29,425 nt of DNA from CAYRYU01 sp964428355 (GTDB lineage Bacteria; Muiribacteriota; Ozemobacteria; Ozemobacterales; Ozemobacteraceae), in NCBI GenBank assembly GCA_964428355.1, contig CAYRYU010000089.1:1-29425 (forward strand), given 5' to 3'. Position 1 is the first letter of the stretch. Every line of letters begins with the position of its first letter. The notes under the pieces are model-generated. The model was given only the letters and a program-made list of their open reading frames with translations, was not told the origin of the DNA and searched no databases. Shown in pieces: positions 8,839-15,063 of this stretch. Both the position numbers and the translations under genes were made by a program.

Positions 8839-10652
8839 ATCCGGGCCGGAATCCTTTTTTATTCTGACGGTCTGAAGCCGTCCTACAAGTCGTTCGTCCC
8901 CCCCTCCACGAGGCTGGGGGAGATCGGATCACCCATTTCGATCCTTTCCCGGAGACTCGCCCAGATCCCGGGAATCGAGGAGATGATCCTCGTCGCCTCT
9001 GACGCTCCTCACGATGATGAAACCGCCGCGCAGGCTACCGGCTGCGGAGTGGAGACCGAACGTTTCCAACTTTCGGGTGTTCTCGAAAAGCCCCGGTTCC
9101 TGACCTCGGGCAGATGGGCTCTTGAAACGGACTCCGGGGTCGATTCCTGGGTCGGAGGGCCTATCGCCGAGGCCGCCCNNNNNNNNNNNNNNNNNNNNNN
9201 NNNNNNNNNNNNNNNNNNNNNNNNNNNNNNNNNNNNNNNNNNNNNNNNNNNNNNNNNNNNNNNNNNNNNNNNNNNNNNGAAACGGACTCCGGGGTCGATT
9301 CCTGGGTCGGAGGGCCTATCGCCGAGGCCGCCCGGAAAAAGCGCTGGGAGAAAGTGATACTGGTTCCCCTCACCCACCTGCTGGTCGACAGGCAGGGGAT
9401 CGAGGAATCCTTCCGTCTCCATGTCCGGGAAGGATTCGATGCGACCAGTTCCTTCGACCGGATTTCCGGAGCAAACTGGGTCGTCTTCGAAACGGAACTT
9501 CTCATCGCACTGCAAACCCGTCACGCCGATATCATGGCAGCCCGGGGAGGACTGGCCTGGGCCTTGTGGAAGCCGCTATACCCCTTCAAGATCGGCGAAT
9601 TCCATTGCCCACGCGTTTCGCCGCGCCTTTCGATCGATCTCCGGCTCAACTCCCCAAGGACACTCGAGACACTTTCCCGGGCGGGAGGACCCTCGTTCGC
9701 CTCACGCGAGTTTTCCTACGAGAACTGGATCAAAAGTTCGGGCTGGGAGGAGGTTTTTGCATCCTTCGGGCCATTGAAGATCGACGTCGAACCCACGAAC
9801 GAGTGTGGGGCGACCTGTGTCCATTGTCCCAACCCCGGGCTGAAGAGACCGCGGGGGAAGATGTCCCTTGAGACCTTCCAGAAACTTCGGGCAGGGGTCA
9901 TGACCGTCGACGATGCCCGATGGGTCTTTTCCGGAATCGGCGAACCCCTTTTGAACCCCTTCCTTCCGGACATGCTCCGCCAGACTGCAGATCGCCACTC
10001 GATGCTGGTTACCTCACTCCACCCGGGTATCCAAAAGGGGTTTCCCTTCGATGCCCTCGATCAGCTGAGGATCAGTGTCGACGCTCTCGAACAATCGTTT
10101 TTCGATCGCATCCGGACGGGTTGTTCCTGGCCCATGATCGAGACCTTCATCAAGGAATTCGCCCCCCTCAAAGCCAAAGCCCCCAACTCACTTCCCGAAG
10201 TCGGGGTCACGATGGTCAAACACCGGACGAGCGGAAAGTTCGGCCTCGACTTCCTTCACTACTGGAAGAAGGTCTGCACTCCCGTTTTCAAGCAGCATTT
10301 CTTCCGTTGGCCACCTTCGATGCCGCAGGAAATGGTGCAATGGTATCAGGTTCTGGGGGCCAGTGATTTTTTAGGGTCGATCAGGAACCCCGTCGAAGTC
10401 CCCTACACCCCCCTCAAGCGCCGGCCCTGCCGCCACGCCCTGGTTGGGATGCACGTCCTCTGGGACGGCAGGCTCGCGCTCTGTCCCTTCGACACCGAGG
10501 GTGCCTGGAGCGCGGGAAGCCTTTCGACCGCTTCACCGCTCGATCTCTGGCGTTCCACCGATGCCGCAGGTCTTAGGAAAGCCCACCTCGAAATGCGGTA
10601 TCCCGAGAACCTCCCCTGTGGAAACTGCCAGGATTGGTATCACCGAATCTGA
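8839..10652 (+). CDS. SpsF-like / radical SAM / SPASM fusion ('spiro-SPASM'-like), interrupted by an assembly gap
   Basis: Two frames on either side of the N gap are one gene: merging the identical 55-bp flanks removes 155 bases and leaves a continuous 1659-nt frame (552 residues). The N-terminal ~220 residues resemble the SpsF/CMP-sugar cytidylyltransferase fold (FYSDGLKPSYKSFVPPSTRL, IPGIEEMILVASDAP). A radical SAM core follows, with C-x3-C-x2-C at codons 9804, 9816 and 9825 (CGATCVHC) and a FSGIGEPLLNP segment. A C-terminal SPASM-type cluster region has Cys codons at 10428, 10482, 10617 and 10626. This order matches the spiro-SPASM proteins I know from spirochetes, whose function is not established. 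No ATG, GTG or TTG exists in frame before 8983; the best ribosome-binding site (AGGAG, 8827-8831) points to an ATC at 8839. Its place in the flagellar operon suggests flagellin modification, by inference only. Confidence 0.8.
9124..9178 (+). repeat. Left copy of an artefactual 55-bp contig-end duplication
   Basis: These 55 bases, directly left of the N run, are repeated without a mismatch directly right of it (9279-9333). Fifty-five is a common final k-mer size of de Bruijn assemblers, and contigs from such assemblers overlap by exactly k bases at graph nodes. Both copies lie in the same codon phase of one protein. Confidence 0.9.
9179..9278. other. Scaffold gap of exactly 100 N
   Basis: A run of 100 undetermined bases, the placeholder length used for gaps of unknown size. 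The identical 55-bp flanks show that the true gap is most likely nil (an unmerged overlap). Frames on the two sides differ by two bases as written and agree once the overlap is collapsed. Confidence 0.95.
9279..9333 (+). repeat. Right copy of an artefactual 55-bp contig-end duplication
   Basis: Identical to 9124-9178 across the N run. Reading continues in phase from this copy into the GTG at 9354 and on to the radical SAM domain, so that GTG is an internal codon and not a gene start. Confidence 0.9.
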
Positions 10653-10660
10653 GGAAGAAC

Positions 10661-11734
10661 GTGATCGGAAAAACACTCGAAGACTATCGTTCCATTCCCG
10701 ACTCCGAAGCCGCCGAACTCATCGCCCGCAAGAAGGCCGAGCTCGGGGGAAACCTGATGATTCTCGGCCACCACTACCAGACCGATCCCGTCATCGGTTT
10801 TGCCGACATACGAGGCGACTCACTGGACCTGTCACGCCATGCAGCGCAAAGCCGGGCGGGTTTCATCGTTTTCTGCGGGGTTCATTTCATGGCCGAATCC
10901 GCCGACATCCTCACCCGGGAAGAGCAGGTGGTTGCGCTCCCCGACCCAGGGGCCGGATGCCCCATGGCGGAAATGGCTTCCGCGGGGGAAATGGAATCGG
11001 CATGGATACAGCTTTCCGAGGTTTTCGGGAAGGACCCCGGGATCACCCCCGTCACCTACATCAATTCGAGAGCCGAGGTCAAGGCATTCTGCGGGACCAG
11101 GGGCGGCATCGCCTGCACTTCCGCGAACGCCCCCCGGATCCTGGATTGGGCCTTTCGACGCAGTCCCCGGGTCCTCTTCCTTCCGGACCAGCATCTCGGA
11201 AGGAACACTTCGGTGGCAAAGGGCATCCCGCTTTCCGAGATCACCCTCTGGGATCCCTCCCTCCCCTTCGGGGGAAACACCGTCGAATCACTCCGGAAGA
11301 GTCGCGTGATTCTCTGGAAGGGACATTGCCACGTTCACACGAGGTTCTCGGTGAACCATGTGGAGGAGGCCCGGCGCGGGAACCCCGGTGCCCGGGTTAT
11401 CGTCCATCCCGAAAGCCCGCTCGAAGTGGTTCAAGCGAGTGACTCTTCGGGTTCCACCGGCGGGATCATCGAGTTCGTCAAGAAGGCGGGCCCCGGCTCT
11501 ACGATCGTCATCGGAACCGAGATCAACCTGATCGCCCGCCTTGCGCGCGAGTTTCCGGACCGGAAGGTCGTTCCCCTGACATCGTCGATGTGCCCCAACA
11601 TGTTCAGGAACAATCTCCAGAACCTTCTTTTCGTTCTGGACCGCCCGCGGGAAAGGAACGTAATCCGCGTCCCCCCCGAGATCGCGGCCCCCGCACGGAC
11701 GTGCCTGAGCCTGATGCTGGAGCAGTCGAAATGA
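10661..11734 (+). CDS. nadA: Quinolinate synthase NadA
   Basis: Condenses iminoaspartate with dihydroxyacetone phosphate to quinolinate in de novo NAD synthesis, using a [4Fe-4S] cluster. Recognisable segments are LMILGHHYQTDPVI near the N-terminus, FCGVHFMAESADIL, PDPGAGCPMAEM, TYINSRAEVKAFCG, FLPDQHLGRN, HPESPLEVV, and SSMCPNMFRNNL at the end. The three expected cluster cysteines are in FCGVHF, GIACTSAN and SSMCPNM. I chose the GTG at 10661 because GAGG at 10651-10654 lies six bases before it; a TTG at 10634 would overlap the upstream gene by 19 bases without a better site. The product is ~357 residues, normal for the family. No nadB or nadC is adjacent. Its gene lies eight bases after the radical SAM gene, so it is probably in the same operon. 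Confidence 0.96.
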   Translation: MIGKTLEDYRSIPDSEAAELIARKKAELGGNLMILGHHYQTDPVIGFADIRGDSLDLSRHAAQSRAGFIVFCGVHFMAESADILTREEQVVALPDPGAGCPMAEMASAGEMESAWIQLSEVFGKDPGITPVTYINSRAEVKAFCGTRGGIACTSANAPRILDWAFRRSPRVLFLPDQHLGRNTSVAKGIPLSEITLWDPSLPFGGNTVESLRKSRVILWKGHCHVHTRFSVNHVEEARRGNPGARVIVHPESPLEVVQASDSSGSTGGIIEFVKKAGPGSTIVIGTEINLIARLAREFPDRKVVPLTSSMCPNMFRNNLQNLLFVLDRPRERNVIRVPPEIAAPARTCLSLMLEQSK

Positions 11735-11738
11735 AAAA

Positions 11739-11769
11739 CCGCGGGGAGGCGCGATCGGCTTCCCCGCGG
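11739..11769 (-). terminator. Intrinsic terminator between convergent nadA and the Cys-rich gene
   Basis: CCGCGGGGA at 11739-11747 pairs perfectly with TCCCCGCGG at 11761-11769 around a 13-base loop. Read on the minus strand, the stem is followed by GGTTTTTCA, a T-run fitting a rho-independent terminator for the gene ending at 11786. On the plus strand the stem starts four bases after the nadA stop but no T-run follows, so it would act only weakly for nadA. Confidence 0.75.
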
Positions 11770-11785
11770 CGAAGGACATCAAAAA

Positions 11786-12850
11786 CTAGCGACTGACGGG
11801 AGTCCCTTCGGTGGATTTCCGTTTCGAGCAGGCGGGGCACTTGCAATTGGGATTTTTCCCGGAGCATTTGCCCTTACAGGCTTTCATTTCTCCACCACAT
11901 TTTCCCTTCCCGCAGGTGCAGCCTATGCAATCGGGGCCGAATGGGCCCTTGCAGGGCCGGAAACCCTCACCCTTGGGGGGGCATTTGCAATCGGGCCCGC
12001 AGATGCACTTTCCACCGCAAACATCCCTTCCGCCGCAGTTGCACTTTGCCTGACAGCCGCATTTGCAGTCACCCTTTCCCGGGAAACCGCATTTGCATCC
12101 GGACATTCCCTGGCAGGAACACGGGCCTTCGCCTCCGCATTTGCAGAGAGGCGGGCGGCCCATGGGAGGAGGCGCCATCATCCGGCGGCCGAAGGGGCCC
12201 ATCGGCGGATGCATTCCGCATGCCCCGCGGCCGAACATCATCGGGTTGTGTCCCATCATCCCGTTTGCGCAAGGACAACAGATCATGATCGTGCAGCAGC
12301 TCTGCCCGGGGCAGCACCCCATCATCGGAGAAAAGGGCATCCCACCCATTGGGCCGGGACCCATTCCCATTCCACCACACGGTCCCATTTTCATCGGGCC
12401 GCAGGGGCCCATCGGAGCCCCGCCGCGAGGAGGCATCCCCATTCCCATCCCGGCGCAGGGACCCATCGGAGCGTCGCCACAGGGGCCCATCCCCGCCATC
12501 GGGCCGGGGCCCATTCCCATTCCCCAGGGGCGCATTCCACGCTTTCCAGGAGGCCCCATCCGTTTGAAGCCTTTCTTTCCCTTCCCGGGTTTCTTCACGT
12601 TGCCTAGCGCGGCTTTCTTCGTGGAGAACGCCTTCTGGAGGTTCAGGAGCTTCTCCTTCTCCTCGAGGGTGAGGTTGGGTTTCCGGATCAGGTCCCAGAG
12701 CTGGTTGCGAAGGTCCCGAAGTTCCTTGAAAGCCTTCATGTCCACCGGCCGCATCTCGGGACGGTCTCCCGGGAAGGGTTGGGCGAACGCTGAGGATCCG
12801 ATCAGGATCGTACAAGCCAGAACGAGCAATAGAATGGACCTAAATTTCAT
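11786..12850 (-). CDS. Secreted Cys/Met/Gly/Pro-rich protein, probable metal-binding
   Basis: I do not recognise a named family. The ATG at 12850 follows AAGGAGGACTC, while the longer upstream frame lacks a site. The product is 354 residues. Residues 1-23 are a signal peptide (hydrophobic core ILLLVLACTILIG, likely cut after AFA); C13 is a poor lipobox. Residues ~33-97 are charged and helical, with LTLEEKEKLLNLQ recalling Spy/CpxP/ZraP-type LTxxQ envelope proteins. Residues ~98-235 are Met/Gly/Pro-rich with four MGPC motifs. Residues 236-341 are lysine- and cysteine-rich like metallothioneins. The predicted mature part has 38 Cys, with 11 Cys-x-Cys steps and CC pairs at 179/180, 185/186 and 191/192. 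Soft-metal (copper, zinc, cadmium) binding is inferred from composition. It has its own terminator and probably its own leader. Confidence 0.9.
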   Translation of the reverse strand: MKFRSILLLVLACTILIGSSAFAQPFPGDRPEMRPVDMKAFKELRDLRNQLWDLIRKPNLTLEEKEKLLNLQKAFSTKKAALGNVKKPGKGKKGFKRMGPPGKRGMRPWGMGMGPGPMAGMGPCGDAPMGPCAGMGMGMPPRGGAPMGPCGPMKMGPCGGMGMGPGPMGGMPFSPMMGCCPGQSCCTIMICCPCANGMMGHNPMMFGRGACGMHPPMGPFGRRMMAPPPMGRPPLCKCGGEGPCSCQGMSGCKCGFPGKGDCKCGCQAKCNCGGRDVCGGKCICGPDCKCPPKGEGFRPCKGPFGPDCIGCTCGKGKCGGEMKACKGKCSGKNPNCKCPACSKRKSTEGTPVSR

Positions 12851-12876
12851 GAGTCCTCCTTGTCGAATGGAGATTT

Positions 12877-12910
12877 CCAGGAAACGTCCTGGTGGGGGGA
12901 AAAGTCCCCC
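12877..12910 (-). promoter_or_regulatory. Two adjacent hairpins in the 5' leader of the Cys-rich gene
   Basis: Between the upstream stop and the ribosome-binding site there are two inverted repeats: CCAGGA/TCCTGG around a four-base loop at 12877-12892, and GGGGGA/TCCCCC around a four-base loop at 12895-12910. They lie 27-60 bases upstream of the start codon on the minus strand. They could be an RNA regulatory element or a leftover terminator of the upstream gene (no T-run follows the stems). No known riboswitch was recognised. Confidence 0.4.
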
Positions 12911-13004
12911 AACGTCCCATTCTACAGTACCCTGGCCATGGATTCCACACTCTTTACAAACCCTGACGGGCGATGCGGGGCAAAAAACCGGGGGAAAGGG
13001 ACCG

Positions 13005-13817
13005 CTAATCCTCCCTGCCGTCCATGGGAGGCGGAGGATTCTCTTCGTCCCTGTCGGGTTGGGGTTCACCCCGTCTTTCCCGCGGGCCGGGCGGGGGAGA
13101 AATGAAGAGAAGCTTGAACTCCTCACCATTTATCGTTGCCGCGCCTTCCCCGCAAAGGATATCCATGTCGGTCATGATCGGGCTCTTCAGGTCACTCCGG
13201 TTGGCCAGGTTGAACTCGAGGGTCCCGATTTCCTTTGCGGCCTTGATCTGTTCCTCCAGCTTCCGATGGGCTTCCTGCCTCTCGCCGTCAGTTTTCTTGT
13301 CGATCACGGGGGGGTCGCCCAACGGAGGAGCAACGTCGAGAATCACGGCCTTGACGCTCTTCACCTTCGGAGGTTTCGGTTCATCACCCTCTTTTTCATA
13401 GAAGGTCAAATCGATCTTCGAGAGGACGAATCCCTGGGCATCGATTCCCAGGAACCCGCGGGAAACAGGCGGAGAACCGCCCTTTCCGGGGTTCTTGTCC
13501 GAAGCGGCATCTGGCTTTTGCCCATTGCCCGGACCTCCGACAGGTTGGTGGCCCGGAGGAAAGACGGGGACGCTCAAGAGGAACGGCTTGGTCTCTTCGC
13601 CTTTCCTGGAAAGACCGAAAAAGACCAGTTCAGGGGGAGGACGGCGAAACCCTCGCTGTTCCCGGTTCGGCATTCCCCGGTCGGTTTTCCCCTTGTTTGC
13701 CTGCCCCAGGTTCGGCCCCAAACGGTTTTGCCCCCTTCCAGGGTTGGGGGGCTCAGCTCCCGCCATGAAACAAGAACCGAACAAGAAAACCGCGACAAGA
13801 AAACAGAATTTCCGCAT
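13005..13817 (-). CDS. Secreted protein of unknown function, proline-rich and charged
   Basis: I do not recognise this 270-residue protein. The start at 13817 is supported by GAGGGAGGAACC directly upstream and by a signal peptide that begins there (MRKFCFLVAVFLFGSCFMAGA). It may be cut after AGA, or at C16 if FGSC serves as a lipobox. Residues ~22-150 are Gly/Pro/Asn/Arg-rich and probably disordered. Residues ~150-250 look folded: GFLGIDAQGFVLSKIDLTFYE, VKSVKAVILDVAPPLGDPP, a helix around RQEAHRKLEEQIKAA, and TLEFNLANRSDL. The tail is Pro/Asp/Glu-rich (EENPPPPMDGRED). The gene precedes the Cys-rich protein on the same strand by 154 bases, so the two may be co-expressed envelope components, but no partner function can be assigned. 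Confidence 0.8.
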   Translation of the reverse strand: MRKFCFLVAVFLFGSCFMAGAEPPNPGRGQNRLGPNLGQANKGKTDRGMPNREQRGFRRPPPELVFFGLSRKGEETKPFLLSVPVFPPGHQPVGGPGNGQKPDAASDKNPGKGGSPPVSRGFLGIDAQGFVLSKIDLTFYEKEGDEPKPPKVKSVKAVILDVAPPLGDPPVIDKKTDGERQEAHRKLEEQIKAAKEIGTLEFNLANRSDLKSPIMTDMDILCGEGAATINGEEFKLLFISPPPGPRERRGEPQPDRDEENPPPPMDGRED

Positions 13818-13866
13818 GGTTCCTCCCTCGTGCATAACTCTCCCCAATCCGTGGGAACTCCTCCTC

Positions 13867-13895
13867 ACGATACCACTCCGGGGAATGAGGTTCAA
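13867..13895 (-). promoter_or_regulatory. Candidate sigma-70 promoter for the gene at 13005-13817
   Basis: On the minus strand, TTGAAC (13895-13890) and TATCGT (13872-13867) are separated by exactly 17 bases. Each hexamer matches four of six consensus positions. Initiation would give a leader of about 40 bases before the start at 13817. It is weaker than the other promoters described here. Confidence 0.35.
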
Positions 13896-13936
13896 ACCCC
13901 GAAAAAATGGAGGCCGGTCTTCTGGAAGAATTATGC

Positions 13937-13951
13937 TTCGGGAACCCCGAA
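13937..13951 (-). terminator. Small hairpin after flgN, weak terminator candidate
   Basis: TTCGGG at 13937-13942 pairs with CCCGAA at 13946-13951 around a three-base loop, 27 bases past the flgN stop. On the minus strand it is followed by GCATAATTCTTCC, only modestly T-rich, so termination is plausible but not assured. Confidence 0.3.
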
Positions 13952-13977
13952 ATGATCGCGAGGGGGGATCATGTGGG

Positions 13978-14466
13978 TCAGGCTTTCCGATCGATAAGGC
14001 TGGGGCCAGGGGGCCGGGCCTTGGAAGCCGCTCCGGGAGGTTTGTAGGTGACTTCACGCGGGGCGGTGGTAATCAGCTTTATGGAATACTGGGTCAGCTC
14101 CAGGGCTTGCTCCAGGAGTTTCTGGTTTCCCTCGTTGATCGTCTTGATCTCGGCCAGGACATCCTTCAGAGTGGTTCCGAGCATCCAGAAATCGGATTTC
14201 TCGTTGGGATCGGCCACTTTTTCGATAGCCTGGTCGAGGGTTCCATCCGTCTTGCCCGTGATCTCGAAAAGGACGCCCAGGCGGTTTTCCTCGAGTTCGA
14301 CCAGGCGCTGAACCAGCTTCTCCTCGTCACCGACGATTTTCGTCAGATCGGTGGAAAACTTTTCCAGGAGAAGCTTTCTCTTTCCCTTCGACAACTCGAG
14401 GAGCCGGCGATAGATCACCAGCTCCTCGTCGAGGATTTCCTGGAGTTTTCGGTAATTCGGGTCCAA
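13978..14466 (-). CDS. flgN: FlgN-like flagellar export chaperone
   Basis: A 162-residue helical protein of the FlgN type, the cytoplasmic chaperone for the hook-filament junction proteins FlgK and FlgL. Visible features are the leading helix ILDEELVIYRRLLELSKGKR, typical of FlgN N-termini, a second long helix from LTKIVGDEEKLVQRLVELEE, and a C-terminal helix around LLEQALELTQYSIKLI. The last ~25 residues are basic, Pro/Gly/Ala-rich and disordered. The start is a TTG eight bases after the flgM stop; the best Shine-Dalgarno (GGGAGG) overlaps the end of flgM about 13 bases upstream, consistent with translational coupling. Assignment rests on fold pattern plus adjacency to flgM; flgK and flgL are not in the window. 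Confidence 0.85.
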   Translation of the reverse strand: MDPNYRKLQEILDEELVIYRRLLELSKGKRKLLLEKFSTDLTKIVGDEEKLVQRLVELEENRLGVLFEITGKTDGTLDQAIEKVADPNEKSDFWMLGTTLKDVLAEIKTINEGNQKLLEQALELTQYSIKLITTAPREVTYKPPGAASKARPPGPSLIDRKA

Positions 14467-14474
14467 GGACTGGG

Positions 14475-14858
14475 TCAGTCCTCCCAGGATCTGGTCAGCA
14501 CCCCGCTGGCCAGAAGTCTCGCGGCAACCTTGTCGGGCGAGACATTGTACTTCCCGCCATCGATAAGGGCTTTGATGCGGTCGATGCGCTCCTGGCGCAC
14601 ATCGGGATCATTCGCCACGACCTCAGCCGCGAACTTCATGGTTTCCACGGGATCGGCCTGGGGGATGGGTTTCCCGGAAAGGATGGTCTGGGCTGAGGTG
14701 ATTCCACTCGGGGGGTGGAAACTTGGTTTCCTGACTTCCCCGCCTTCGGAGGCTTGTTGCATGACCTTCTTGAAGCCGTCACCCGATTTTTCGGAATGAG
14801 CCTTCTTGATCTGGTCCTGGTATATCCGTTGGATGTCGTTCCTGTTGGAAACCTTCAT
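14475..14858 (-). CDS. flgM: Anti-sigma-28 factor FlgM
   Basis: FlgM holds the flagellar sigma factor FliA (sigma-28) inactive until it is exported after hook completion. The C-terminal sigma-binding region is clear: VRQERIDRIKALIDGGKYNVSP followed by DKVAARLLASGVL, the classic R-x-x-x-I-x-x-G-x-Y-x-V-x-P-x-x-V/I-A pattern. The first ~70 residues are polar and probably disordered, as expected of an exported FlgM. The ATG at 14858 has AGGAGG ending four bases upstream; a longer frame from 14954 would start within the promoter region and lacks a site. The 127-residue length is slightly above the ~90-100 usual. flgN follows directly. Confidence 0.92.
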   Translation of the reverse strand: MKVSNRNDIQRIYQDQIKKAHSEKSGDGFKKVMQQASEGGEVRKPSFHPPSGITSAQTILSGKPIPQADPVETMKFAAEVVANDPDVRQERIDRIKALIDGGKYNVSPDKVAARLLASGVLTRSWED

Positions 14859-14930
14859 GGTTCCTCCTGACTCCCTTAGCATCTCCCCCTGTCGTATGAT
14901 CTCGTTGGCGGGGGATGCCTCCACAACCTG

Positions 14931-14958
14931 ATATCGGATGGATGGACGATTCATTTTA
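14931..14958 (-). promoter_or_regulatory. Candidate sigma-28 (FliA) promoter for flgMN
   Basis: On the minus strand, TAAA (14958-14955) is followed after 16 bases by TCCGATAT (14938-14931). The FliA consensus is TAAA-N15-GCCGATAA; the -10 element matches six of eight and the spacer is one base longer. It lies about 70 bases upstream of the flgM start. A sigma-28 promoter for flgM would give the feedback known from enterics, where FliA drives its own inhibitor. Confidence 0.5.
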
Positions 14959-14978
14959 GGGTTCGGAGAGTCTTTTTG

Positions 14979-15007
14979 ATTTTAGCGGTCCGGCTCCAAA
15001 ATGTCAA
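14979..15007 (-). promoter_or_regulatory. Candidate sigma-70 promoter for flgMN
   Basis: On the minus strand, a perfect TTGACA (15007-15002) is followed after exactly 17 bases by TAAAAT (14984-14979), five of six matches. It lies in the 205-base gap between comFC and flgM, ~20 bases upstream of the sigma-28-like element, and would let flgMN be transcribed independently of the outer-membrane operon. Confidence 0.65.
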
Positions 15008-15063
15008 ATTCGAGCTCGGTCTGGAAACCCACGTTCCACAAAGCTTTTCCCGGGGGGTGAGTT

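Noticed and set aside
8805..8866. Start of the radical SAM gene at ATG 8805
   Set aside because: That frame stops at 8866; it would need a one-base deletion in the T6 run, and its ribosome-binding site is poor. Kept only as an alternative in the findings.
12851..13129. N-terminal extension of the Cys-rich protein by 93 residues
   Set aside because: The extension lacks a ribosome-binding site, overlaps the upstream gene and precedes a clear signal peptide that starts at 12850 after AAGGAGG.
12063..13955. Long plus-strand frame antisense to the Cys-rich gene and its neighbour
   Set aside because: It runs across both minus-strand genes and their intergenic region, consists of Pro/Ile-rich mirror translation of Gly/Met codons, and has no ribosome-binding site. 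The minus-strand frames have signal peptides and good sites.
14859..14954. Longer FlgM starting at 14954
   Set aside because: It has no ribosome-binding site and starts within the candidate sigma-28 promoter; 14858 has AGGAGG.
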